Assembly: GCA_020073705.1 (NCBI GenBank)
Contig: JAIQES010000038.1
Location: 1 to 44,113 of the forward strand
Origin: Terriglobia bacterium
Lineage (GTDB): Bacteria; Acidobacteriota; Terriglobia; Acidiferrales; UBA7541
DNA: 44,113 nucleotides
Direction: 5' to 3'
Shown: one piece after another, positions 35,374-42,939 of the stretch
Numbering within the stretch: position 1 is the first letter of the stretch
Layout of the letters: the number at the start of each line of letters is the position of its first letter
Translations under genes and position numbers: made by a program
Notes under the pieces: generated by a model
What the model was told of the DNA's origin: nothing
What the model saw: only the letters and a program-made list of their open reading frames with translations
Databases searched by the model: none

Positions 35374-35489
35374 ACCGTTCCGCTCCGAAATGAGACCTTA
35401 GCCAGGATTTTCACCTCTAAACCTAGATGACCAAAGCCCTGGGCCACTTGCCTGGGCGCGCCATTTGCCTGAGGCAAAACGGTCGAATA

Positions 35490-36443
35490 CTACTGTGCGG
35501 GCGATGCTGGGACGCAGACCTTGTCTGCATGTACGAAATCGACAGAGTGAATCTCGCTTGAGATTTCTACTGGCTCTGCTCCGGCTTTCTTCTGGGGCTC
35601 GGCCAGAAATGTCAGCAGGAACTGATTCTTGAGCTGGTGGCTCATCTTGTCGAGATATGGCGCGAACGCCACAGGAGGCTGCGGTCCCATGAAATAGTAG
35701 GCCTCGCCACCGGTCTCTTCAGAAAGGTCAGAAAGATAATTCTGGCCCCAGTAGATTCGCCAGTAGCTGTGCCCAAAATGCCCCTCACCGGGCGTATAGA
35801 TTGAGTACACAACGACGCCTGCGCACTGAGCGTCATGGATGGCGGCATCCGCATAGGGGTTCGGATATCCGCCCCAGTAAACCGTATCGATCCCGGGGGT
35901 GATCATGAGGACTTCGCGCCGAGGTATGGCGGGATCGGAAGACCATCGCTTTATGAAGTCGGATAGGGAGAGATACGGGCTCCCTCCGGCGCCGTAATAA
36001 CCTAGCGCTGGCCGCAAGGACTTGGCCGCAGCCGTGTGATCCTTCGTGAAATTCTGCGCCAAGGAGACCGTGCCGTTCCGCATATAGCCAACCGCAACGA
36101 GCGTGGTTGGCGCCTGCTCCCCGATGAAGGCCCGGATATCGTTCAGTTGGGATGACAAGCTAAACGCGGAACCTTCGTCAATGAGAATTGCCAAGGCCAG
36201 CCCTGCGCGGTTTCCTGTTGCAGGGACCCAGCCGGTAACCGGCCGGAGATCGTGTCCCTGGTAAACGAGGATGCTCTGCTGCGTGATCATGGGTATCTGT
36301 TTGCCATCCTTCGGTTCTACGCTGACGACAATTTGAACGGGAACGCCCTTGGCTGCTCCCGTTTGCTGAGCAGCCGTAAACCGAGAGATGGACAACATCG
36401 CTATCGCGAGAGAAATTCCTGTAAGGAAATGTCTAGTTTTCAT
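35490..36443 (-). CDS. Secreted von Willebrand A-like protein
   Basis: About 317 aa. Signal peptide (HFLTGISLAIAMLSISRFTAAQ), then a domain with the pattern LALAILIDEGSAFSLSSQLNDIRAFI, VLMITPGIDTVYWG and CAGVVVYSIYTPG. This is the Rossmann-like layout of VWFA proteins that are abundant in Acidobacteriota. The metal site is degenerate: the usual DxSxS reads DEGSA. ATG 36443 is chosen for its GAGAGG 7 nt upstream and the signal peptide. Role unknown; probably cell-surface. Confidence 0.72.
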   Translation of the reverse strand: MKTRHFLTGISLAIAMLSISRFTAAQQTGAAKGVPVQIVVSVEPKDGKQIPMITQQSILVYQGHDLRPVTGWVPATGNRAGLALAILIDEGSAFSLSSQLNDIRAFIGEQAPTTLVAVGYMRNGTVSLAQNFTKDHTAAAKSLRPALGYYGAGGSPYLSLSDFIKRWSSDPAIPRREVLMITPGIDTVYWGGYPNPYADAAIHDAQCAGVVVYSIYTPGEGHFGHSYWRIYWGQNYLSDLSEETGGEAYYFMGPQPPVAFAPYLDKMSHQLKNQFLLTFLAEPQKKAGAEPVEISSEIHSVDFVHADKVCVPASPAQ

Positions 36444-36594
36444 GAGTTGCCTCTCTAACGGGGACTTCCGATTTAGACCTCCCCTATTTAAATCGTATGC
36501 TTCTCCTGTCCTGGGCACAACCAATTTGACACTAGAGCAGGTCCCAGCGAGATCAAGGGGGGCCGACGGCTCCTGCCTACATCTGTAAGATGTG

Positions 36595-37233
36595 TTAGTT
36601 TGCAGGCACAATGCTCAGGTCAATTTCAAAAAAGAAAAGCGCCCTGTGGTCTGTCATGAAGGAGAGATCGGGGATGTAGACGCGGGAGTGCCGGATCGCA
36701 TCAAACTGGTGGTTCATATCAAAGAAGAGAAAACCATGAGTGGTTGCGTGGGGCGGCAGAACGTCGGTTGCGAGCACAACGGAGCCAAGCGAGGCGGCCA
36801 TTTCGTCCCAGGCCTTACCCTTGCCGGACTTTGACCCGTATCCAGGGAAGGACAATGGCCGCCGCGGGATCGATGGATTGGCGTTGGCTTTAAGGAGTGC
36901 GCGGTCGGCAACTTCCTCGGGAGAAAGCGCCGCCAATCGCTGGCCCTCCTCACCCGGCGGAGAAATCACCAGGCGGATCGTTTCGAGGTTGAGGCGGATT
37001 GGTGAATCGTTGTCATTTCGGAAGTAAACGGCGATGGCGACAATTCCAGCCTCGTACGGCGACTTCTTTCCGAACGGTCCTTTGTAACGATCAGCGGAAA
37101 GATAAGGGTCGGCTACAATGAGTAAATTCTGGTGTAGGTCGCGCGTGCGCAGCGTCAGGGGGTCTACCTGCGCGCTTTGCGCGAATGCACCCGGAGGGCA
37201 GAGCATAATCAGCGCGAGAAGTCGGTATAGCAT
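36595..37233 (-). CDS. Secreted protein of unknown function
   Basis: 212 aa. Signal peptide MLYRLLALIMLCPPGAFAQ, then a beta-rich region (AVYFRNDNDSPIRLNLETIRLVI, HATTHGFLFFDMNHQFDAI, ALFFFEIDLS) that looks like an immunoglobulin-like sandwich. I do not recognise the family. It lies upstream of the VWFA-like gene on the same strand with a 151-bp gap, so they may share a transcript and a surface role. Confidence 0.68.
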   Translation of the reverse strand: MLYRLLALIMLCPPGAFAQSAQVDPLTLRTRDLHQNLLIVADPYLSADRYKGPFGKKSPYEAGIVAIAVYFRNDNDSPIRLNLETIRLVISPPGEEGQRLAALSPEEVADRALLKANANPSIPRRPLSFPGYGSKSGKGKAWDEMAASLGSVVLATDVLPPHATTHGFLFFDMNHQFDAIRHSRVYIPDLSFMTDHRALFFFEIDLSIVPAN

Positions 37234-37309
37234 CGCCGTATTTTTCTATGATGCGGGTTCCTGGTGGCAGGTTCCCCGACAATAGGTATCCTCGGAATCC
37301 CACTGCCAC

Positions 37310-37315
37310 TATAAT
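37310..37315 (+). promoter_or_regulatory. -10 box upstream of the LPS operon
   Basis: TATAAT, about 75 nt before the chosen waaA start. No clear -35 at 16-18 nt. It would serve the whole waaA-lpxK-waaF-gmhB-waaC unit. Confidence 0.4.
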
Positions 37316-37390
37316 ATCCGGTTTGCCGGTATGAATGCGATGTTTCCGTGTTCTTGCCCGGCAGGAGACAGCCCACTAGGGCCCTTTGGC

Positions 37391-38746
37391 ATGTATGTAC
37401 TCTACAGTTTGCTGACGGTAGCGGGCATGGCCCTGCTCTCACCCTATTTTCTCGTCCGAGGTCTTATCAGCGATAGATATCGCCGGCACGTTCTGCAACG
37501 CCTTGGATGGCGCTTTCCGCCGGAACTGGGTGGCAGCCATTCGGGTGTCCCGCGCGGGCAAACGATATGGATTCATGCTGTTTCTGTTGGCGAAGTGCTT
37601 GCTGCCGTGCCGCTGGCGCGGCAGCTAAAACAGCGGTACCCGCAACGCCGCCTGGTTGTTTCCACCACCACGGCGACGGGACAGCAGCTTGCGCGCGAGC
37701 GGATGCAATTCGCCGACGCGATCTTTTACTTTCCTTTGGACTGGAAGGGGCCGGTGAGACGCACTCTGAAAACTGTGCAGCCGGCAGCAGTGATCATTGT
37801 GGAGACGGAGATCTGGCCCAATTTCCTGCGTGAATGCCGTCGCGCGGGTGTGTCCGCGATATTCGTCAACGGCAGGCTATCGGAGCGGTCCTTCCGTGGC
37901 TTTCGCCGGGCGATTTCCAATTCGGGCGGCGTGCTGCGGGGTTTTCTGAAGCGCATCTTGAACGATGCCACGCTCTTTCTGATGCAGAGTGAGCTCGATG
38001 CAGCGCGCCTGCTCGAACTCGGCGCAGATGCAAAGCGGGTTGTTGTAGTAGGCAATCTGAAATACGATCTCGATGACCCGCAGGCAAGTCCACTGTCGGC
38101 CTGGCTCGCGGAAGAACTTGCCCGAAACCATCGTCGTCCAGTCCTTGTCGCCGGAAGCGTAATGGCGAATGAAGAAATCCTGATCCTGCGCGCATTCGCC
38201 GATGTCAGGCGGCAATTCCCGCGTGCCATGTTGATTCTCGCGCCGCGCAAGCCGGACCGGTTCGAGGCAGCAGCACAGATTGTCCAGGATTCGCAGCAAA
38301 GACTCGTGCGCCGCAGCAATCTCACGCTCAATGGAGCAGGCAACATGGCTCTGGCTGAACCCGGCAGCATATTGTTGCTCGATAGCTTGGGTGAACTCGC
38401 CGGCATCTATCGCCTTGCGGACGCAGTTTTTGTGGGCGGCTCGCTCGTTCCCAACGGCGGGCATAATATCCTTGAGCCGGCGGCCTTCAGCAAGGTCCCG
38501 ATTTACGGTCCTTCGATGGACAATTTCCGAGAAATGGCTGCGAAGTTTCTTGAGGTTGATGCCGCCATTCAGGTGAACAGTTCGGAAGGTTTGGGAACTG
38601 CGTGGATCGGTTTGCTTAAAGACGAGAATCGTGCTGCGCGGATGGGAGCCGCCGCGCGTGATTTGGTGGAGCGAAATCGCGGCGCGACGGCGCGTGTTTT
38701 GGCCGGCATCGAGCAGATTTTCGACGCATCTAGGGGGCGGGCGTGA
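37391..38746 (+). CDS. waaA: 3-deoxy-D-manno-octulosonic acid (Kdo) transferase (WaaA/KdtA)
   Basis: About 451 aa, inner-membrane associated GT-B enzyme that adds Kdo to lipid A precursor. N-terminal anchor (MYVLYSLLTVAGMALLSPYFL), IWIHAVSVGEVLAAVPL, VSTTTATGQ, VIIVETEIWPNFL with the catalytic Glu region, VGNLKYD, and FVGGSLVPNGGHNILEPAAF near the end are all hallmarks. ATG 37391 is chosen over 37331 because it begins at the family's N-terminus. First gene of the operon; overlaps lpxK by 4 bp (GTGA). Confidence 0.95.
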   Translation: MYVLYSLLTVAGMALLSPYFLVRGLISDRYRRHVLQRLGWRFPPELGGSHSGVPRGQTIWIHAVSVGEVLAAVPLARQLKQRYPQRRLVVSTTTATGQQLARERMQFADAIFYFPLDWKGPVRRTLKTVQPAAVIIVETEIWPNFLRECRRAGVSAIFVNGRLSERSFRGFRRAISNSGGVLRGFLKRILNDATLFLMQSELDAARLLELGADAKRVVVVGNLKYDLDDPQASPLSAWLAEELARNHRRPVLVAGSVMANEEILILRAFADVRRQFPRAMLILAPRKPDRFEAAAQIVQDSQQRLVRRSNLTLNGAGNMALAEPGSILLLDSLGELAGIYRLADAVFVGGSLVPNGGHNILEPAAFSKVPIYGPSMDNFREMAAKFLEVDAAIQVNSSEGLGTAWIGLLKDENRAARMGAAARDLVERNRGATARVLAGIEQIFDASRGRA

Positions 38747-39774
38747 AGCCGGCATCCCGGCTGGACAGGCTGCTTTGGCCGCTTTCTCTGCTGTACTCCG
38801 CAGCCGTTCGGGCTCGGGTCTGGTGCTATAGATGCGCTATTTTCCGGACAAGAAAGCTGCCGGGAACGGTAATCAGTGTGGGAAATCTCACTGTCGGCGG
38901 CACTGGCAAGACTCCGATGGTGTTGTGGATCGCAGCGCGTCTGGCCGGGGAAGGGAAGCACACGGCGATTTTGACTCGCGGATATCGCGGAACGACGGAC
39001 GCGGGTGCGCAGGGTGAACCGCAGAGCGACGAAATCGCGCTCTTGCGTGCGCGCCTGACAGGGAAGGTAAAAATCGGCGTCGGCGCGGATCGGCACAAGA
39101 TTGGCGAGGTCCTCGCGCGGCATGGAACCGATTGGTTCGTGCTCGACGATGGTTTCCAGCATCTGAATCTGGCGCGCGACGCCGACATTGTGCTTGTGGA
39201 CGCCACCGATCCGTTCGGCGGGGGAGCGACATTGCCCGCCGGCCGCCTGCGAGAACCGATTTCCGCACTCCGGCGCGCCAGCATCGTGGTGATCACGCGA
39301 AGCGTGCAGGCGCCGGCGCCCGCGATCGAGGCTATGGTCCGGCGGTACACGAGAAGCCCCATCTTCTACGCCACGACGAAACTTAAAAACGTGCTTCGCG
39401 TTCCGCAGCTTGTGGTCGCGATGCCGCAGCAGGACTGGCCGCGCGCCCGCTTTGCGGCCTTCTGTGGGATCGGAAATCCACCCGCATTTTTTGAAGACCT
39501 GCGCCGCTGGGGATTTCAAGTGCTGGGTGAGCGCAGCTTTGCCGATCATCATGTTTATAGCGCACCGGAAATGGTTGAGCTGGAACGTATGGCGCACAAT
39601 TGCGGGGCTGATGCTCTGCTTTGCACGGAGAAAGATGTGTGGAATCTCCGGCATGTCGTGTTCACATCGGTGCCGGTGTACTGCTGCCGCATATCTCTAG
39701 AATTGCCAGTCGAAGAGTTCAGCGATGCAATCACCAAGGCCATAAGCCGCAGGCGCGAGGGGACTGCGCGATGA
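38743..39774 (+). CDS. lpxK: Tetraacyldisaccharide 4'-kinase (LpxK)
   Basis: 343 aa from a GTG start. Phosphorylates the lipid A disaccharide at 4'. The P-loop is VGGTGKTP (51-58), preceded by the usual VISVGNLT; LDDGFQHLNLARDADIVLVD and LPAGRLREP are also diagnostic. One N-terminal hydrophobic helix anchors it to the inner membrane. It overlaps waaA and waaF by 4 bp each, so the genes are translated in step. Confidence 0.96.
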   Translation: MKPASRLDRLLWPLSLLYSAAVRARVWCYRCAIFRTRKLPGTVISVGNLTVGGTGKTPMVLWIAARLAGEGKHTAILTRGYRGTTDAGAQGEPQSDEIALLRARLTGKVKIGVGADRHKIGEVLARHGTDWFVLDDGFQHLNLARDADIVLVDATDPFGGGATLPAGRLREPISALRRASIVVITRSVQAPAPAIEAMVRRYTRSPIFYATTKLKNVLRVPQLVVAMPQQDWPRARFAAFCGIGNPPAFFEDLRRWGFQVLGERSFADHHVYSAPEMVELERMAHNCGADALLCTEKDVWNLRHVVFTSVPVYCCRISLELPVEEFSDAITKAISRRREGTAR

Positions 39775-40835
39775 AAATTCTAGTGCGCGCGCCAAATTGG
39801 GTGGGAGACGCTGTAATGACGATACCGGCGCTCGAAGCAATCCGGCGTTCACGCGCAGACGCCGAAATTGCAATTTTGGCGCGTCCGGCTGTCACGCAGC
39901 TTTTTCGCGAGCAACCGTTCGCCGACAGGACATTGGAATATGAGAATCGCGGCCGCCACCGGGGCTGGTGGGGTCGCGAAAGACTTATTGCAGAATTGCG
40001 TCGCGAAAGATTCGATCAGGCCGTGCTCTTTCAGAATGCATTCGAAGGCGCGTGGCTTGCGTGGCGCGCGGGAATACCCGAGCGTATCGGTTATGCGCGC
40101 GACGGGCGCGGCCCGCTGCTCACCACGGCGGCTCGTGTGCCGGAAGAGGGAGAAATCCCGCGCCACGAGTCGCATTACTATTTGGAATTGCTTTGCCGCG
40201 CGGGTTGGATCGAGTCCCGCGGTGAACTCGCGCCGATTCGATTGCGGCTAGCGGGATCCGCACGCGAGGCGGCGGAATCCGCGTTACTCCGGGCCGGCGC
40301 AAGGCGCGGCTCGTGGCGTTGCGCGATCGCTCCGGGAGCATCCTATGGCGCGGCAAAGTGCTGGCCGTTGGAGCGGTTCGCATCCCTTGCGGATCGCCTG
40401 ATTTCGGAATGCGGTGCCGATGTGATACTTTTCGGCACGCTCGATGAGAAGGAAATTGCCGCGCGAATCTGCTCGGCCATGGAATTTCGGCCGATTTCAC
40501 TTGTCGGGCACACGTCCATGGGCGATCTCGCGGCGCTTTTTTCGGCGTGTTCGGTTTTCATCGGCAATGATTCCGGCGCCATGCATGTGGCCGCGGCGGC
40601 AGGACTGCCGGTAGTCGGCATCTTCGGTTCGACCGATCCGGAGGGCACGGCTCCTGTGACGCGGCAATTCACCCTGATTCGCAGGCCGGTTTCCTGTAGC
40701 CCATGTTTTCTGCGGAGATGCCCGGTGGATCATCGCTGCATGACACGGATCGATGTGAATTCGGTCTTCGCAGCCGCGCAACGCATTCAGCATGACGCGA
40801 GACACTCTCATCCCTGGAGCAGCCAGAATGCCTGA
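39771..40835 (+). CDS. waaF: ADP-heptose:LPS heptosyltransferase II (WaaF-like, GT9)
   Basis: About 354 aa. The start MKILVRAPNWVGDAVMTIPAL is typical of WaaF, and the GT9 donor site follows with AIAPGASYGAAKCWPLERFASL and FIGNDSGAMHVAAAAGLPVVGIFGSTDPEGTAP. SCSPCFLRRCPVDHRCM near the end is the cysteine-rich segment seen in many WaaF proteins. It adds the second heptose of the inner core in the cytoplasm. ATG 39771 sits in an ATGA overlap with lpxK. Confidence 0.93.
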   Translation: MKILVRAPNWVGDAVMTIPALEAIRRSRADAEIAILARPAVTQLFREQPFADRTLEYENRGRHRGWWGRERLIAELRRERFDQAVLFQNAFEGAWLAWRAGIPERIGYARDGRGPLLTTAARVPEEGEIPRHESHYYLELLCRAGWIESRGELAPIRLRLAGSAREAAESALLRAGARRGSWRCAIAPGASYGAAKCWPLERFASLADRLISECGADVILFGTLDEKEIAARICSAMEFRPISLVGHTSMGDLAALFSACSVFIGNDSGAMHVAAAAGLPVVGIFGSTDPEGTAPVTRQFTLIRRPVSCSPCFLRRCPVDHRCMTRIDVNSVFAAAQRIQHDARHSHPWSSQNA

Positions 40836-41391
40836 AGCACATCCGCTTCGCGGGGCCATTTTCCTGGACCGCGACGGCACCATCTGTGAGGAAATGGGCT
40901 ACGTCAACCACGTCGACCGCCTGCGCATTTTCCCGTTCGCGGCCGAGGCAATCCGCCGATTGAACGAAGCCCGGATCCCCGTTATCGTGCTGACGAATCA
41001 ATCCGGGGTGGCGCGGAACATTTTCCCGGAGTCGCTCGTGCATGAGGTACACAAGAAGATGGTTTCGGAGCTCGCTGCCGGAGGCGCTCACGTAGACGGC
41101 ATCTATTTCTGCCCGCACAAGATGGAAGACGATTGCGAATGCCGCAAACCGAATCCTGGTTTGCTCGACCGTGCGGCTCGCGAGCATGGACTCGACCTCG
41201 CTGCTTCATGGGTTGTCGGAGACCGCTACGCGGATCTCGAGATGGCGCACACGGCGGGGGGCCGCGGAATCCTGGTCATGACTGGATACGGGCGCGGGGA
41301 ATACGAATTGCATCACGCAAGATGGCCCAGGCAACCTGATGCACTAGCGGCTGATCTAACGGAGGCGGTGCGCCGCATTCTCAATGACTGA
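40828..41391 (+). CDS. gmhB: D-glycero-beta-D-manno-heptose 1,7-bisphosphate 7-phosphatase (GmhB)
   Basis: About 187 aa HAD-family phosphatase. Catalytic D14 and D16 in FLDRDGT; VLTNQSGVARN; the zinc-binding cysteine loop CPHKMEDDCECRKP; KPNPGLL; and VGDRYADLEMA. It makes heptose 1-phosphate for ADP-heptose, the donor used by its neighbours on both sides. ATG 40828 with GGAG 8 nt upstream is preferred over 40792; it overlaps the waaF stop by 8 bp. Confidence 0.95.
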   Translation: MPEAHPLRGAIFLDRDGTICEEMGYVNHVDRLRIFPFAAEAIRRLNEARIPVIVLTNQSGVARNIFPESLVHEVHKKMVSELAAGGAHVDGIYFCPHKMEDDCECRKPNPGLLDRAAREHGLDLAASWVVGDRYADLEMAHTAGGRGILVMTGYGRGEYELHHARWPRQPDALAADLTEAVRRILND

Positions 41392-42397
41392 AAGCGAGGA
41401 ACGGTTTCTGGTTGTGCGGCTGACTGCTCTGGGCGACATCTTGCATACGGTTCCCGCAGTCGCGGCGCTGAGGGCTGCGCGGCGGACAGCGCGGATCGAT
41501 TGGGTGGTCGAACGCAAATGGGCGCCCGTACTGGAAGGCAGCCCCGCCATCAGCGAGGTCATCCCATTCGATCGCGGTTCGGCCTTGGGTGCGGTTGCGT
41601 GCGCGCAGCGGTTGCGGCGGAAGCACTATACGTGCGCCATTGATTTTCAGGGACTCTACAAATCGTCGGTCCTCGCCATGCTCTCCGGTGCACCGCGCCG
41701 AATCGGATTTGAGGGCGGTTGGGCGCGCGAAGAAGGAGCTGCTCTGCTGTACACCGAACGCGTCACTCCCGCAGGCCGGCACGTTGCGGAATTGAACTAC
41801 TCGCTGGCCGAGAGAGCGGGAGCATTGCGCCCCCTGAAGCCCGAGTATCCGCTCCGCATCCCGGCCGGGGGTGTGGCATCGGTCCGCGCACGGCTGGCCG
41901 AGCGCGGAATTGGAGATTACATTGTCGTCGGCCCCGGGGGAAGTTGGCGCGCAAAATGCTGGCCGGCGGAACGCTACGGTGAATTTTGCCGTGAATTCGA
42001 GAAGCGCAATGGCTTACCTGCGGTTGTGATTCATGGTCCCGGCGAAGAAACGCTTGCCGAAGAGGTCTGCCGTGCGGCGATTCCGGCAACGCCGATCGTG
42101 ATCGCCACTACGATTGAAGAGTTAATGGGATTGCTGGCTCACGCGCGCTGCGTCATCGCTGCGGATTCCGGGCCGTTGCACCTGGCTGCGGCTCTGGGTA
42201 CGCAGGTTGTGGGGCTGTATGGCCCCACTGATCCTGCGCGCAACGGTCCGTTTGCGCCAGGAGCCGTGATTATAAGTGAGGCGCGGCCTGAGGAGATCAG
42301 CTACAAGCGGCGGGCGTCCTACTCGGCGTCGATGCTTCGGATCACAGTGGAGCAAGTAGTTGAGGCGGCAGATTCCTGCGTGAAAGCTGCTGCATGA
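41384..42397 (+). CDS. waaC: LPS heptosyltransferase I (WaaC-like, GT9)
   Basis: 337 aa. FLVVRLTALGDILHTVPAVAALR at the start is the usual WaaC opening. VVGPGGSWRAKCWPAERYGEF and VIAADSGPLHLAAALGTQVVGLYGPTDPARNGPF form the ADP-heptose site. It adds the first heptose to Kdo. The order waaF-gmhB-waaC places the two transferases around the donor-synthesis enzyme. Overlaps gmhB by 8 bp and the next gene by 4 bp. Confidence 0.92.
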   Translation: MTESEERFLVVRLTALGDILHTVPAVAALRAARRTARIDWVVERKWAPVLEGSPAISEVIPFDRGSALGAVACAQRLRRKHYTCAIDFQGLYKSSVLAMLSGAPRRIGFEGGWAREEGAALLYTERVTPAGRHVAELNYSLAERAGALRPLKPEYPLRIPAGGVASVRARLAERGIGDYIVVGPGGSWRAKCWPAERYGEFCREFEKRNGLPAVVIHGPGEETLAEEVCRAAIPATPIVIATTIEELMGLLAHARCVIAADSGPLHLAAALGTQVVGLYGPTDPARNGPFAPGAVIISEARPEEISYKRRASYSASMLRITVEQVVEAADSCVKAAA

Positions 42398-42939
42398 GTG
42401 GTGCTACCGATTTCTGGATTCGATGGCGAGTCCGAGTGGGATACCCGGTTGGAATTGCAGCGTTCTGCTTTGCAAGGCCACAGCCGAAGTGGCTCCTTTG
42501 CGGGGTGGGAATTGCCGCGCTGGGGTTACTGCTGCGCGGTTACGCCGCGGGGCATCTCCGCAAGCATAAACAATTGGCGACGTCTGGACCCTATGCCTGC
42601 ACGCGAAACCCGCTGTATGTGGGGAGTGTGCTTCTGGGAGCGGGCTTTGCGGTGGCGAGCCATTCCTGGACCTCCGCGGCGTTGCTGGCTGCCTACCTGT
42701 TGGTGTTTTACCCGGCCGTGATTCGTCGCGAGGAGAAGGAACTCAAGGCGCTCTATGGTGCGGCATTTGTCGAATACGCTGCGCTGGTGCCTGCATTTTG
42801 GCCGCGTCTGTCTGGTGCGAAGTTGTCCGGAGAGCGGTTTTCATGGCTGCTCTATCGGCGGAACCGCGAATACGAAGCGGCAATCGGCCTCGCTCTAGCG
42901 ATGGCCGTGCTCGGCTTCCTGATGGTGTGGTGGAAGTAA
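42394..42939 (+). CDS. Isoprenylcysteine methyltransferase-family membrane protein
   Basis: 181 aa with about five membrane helices. LRKHKQLATSGPYACTRNPLYVGSVLLGAGFAV is the AdoMet-binding signature of the ICMT/phospholipid methyltransferase family (TxGPYxxxRNPxY), and RREEKELKALYGAAFVEYAALVPAFWP the matching C-terminal motif. Substrate is unknown; as last gene of an LPS operon (ATGA overlap) a lipid or envelope target is plausible. The 3' 197 bp overlap the convergent ComEC reading frame. Confidence 0.88.
   Translation: MSGATDFWIRWRVRVGYPVGIAAFCFARPQPKWLLCGVGIAALGLLLRGYAAGHLRKHKQLATSGPYACTRNPLYVGSVLLGAGFAVASHSWTSAALLAAYLLVFYPAVIRREEKELKALYGAAFVEYAALVPAFWPRLSGAKLSGERFSWLLYRRNREYEAAIGLALAMAVLGFLMVWWK

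Noticed and set aside
35250-35430. Plus-strand frame with a KAYFYNMPGADGQTVPLRN stretch
   Set aside because: It is antisense to the well-supported pyrophosphatase promoter and leader, has no Shine-Dalgarno and no recognisable family.
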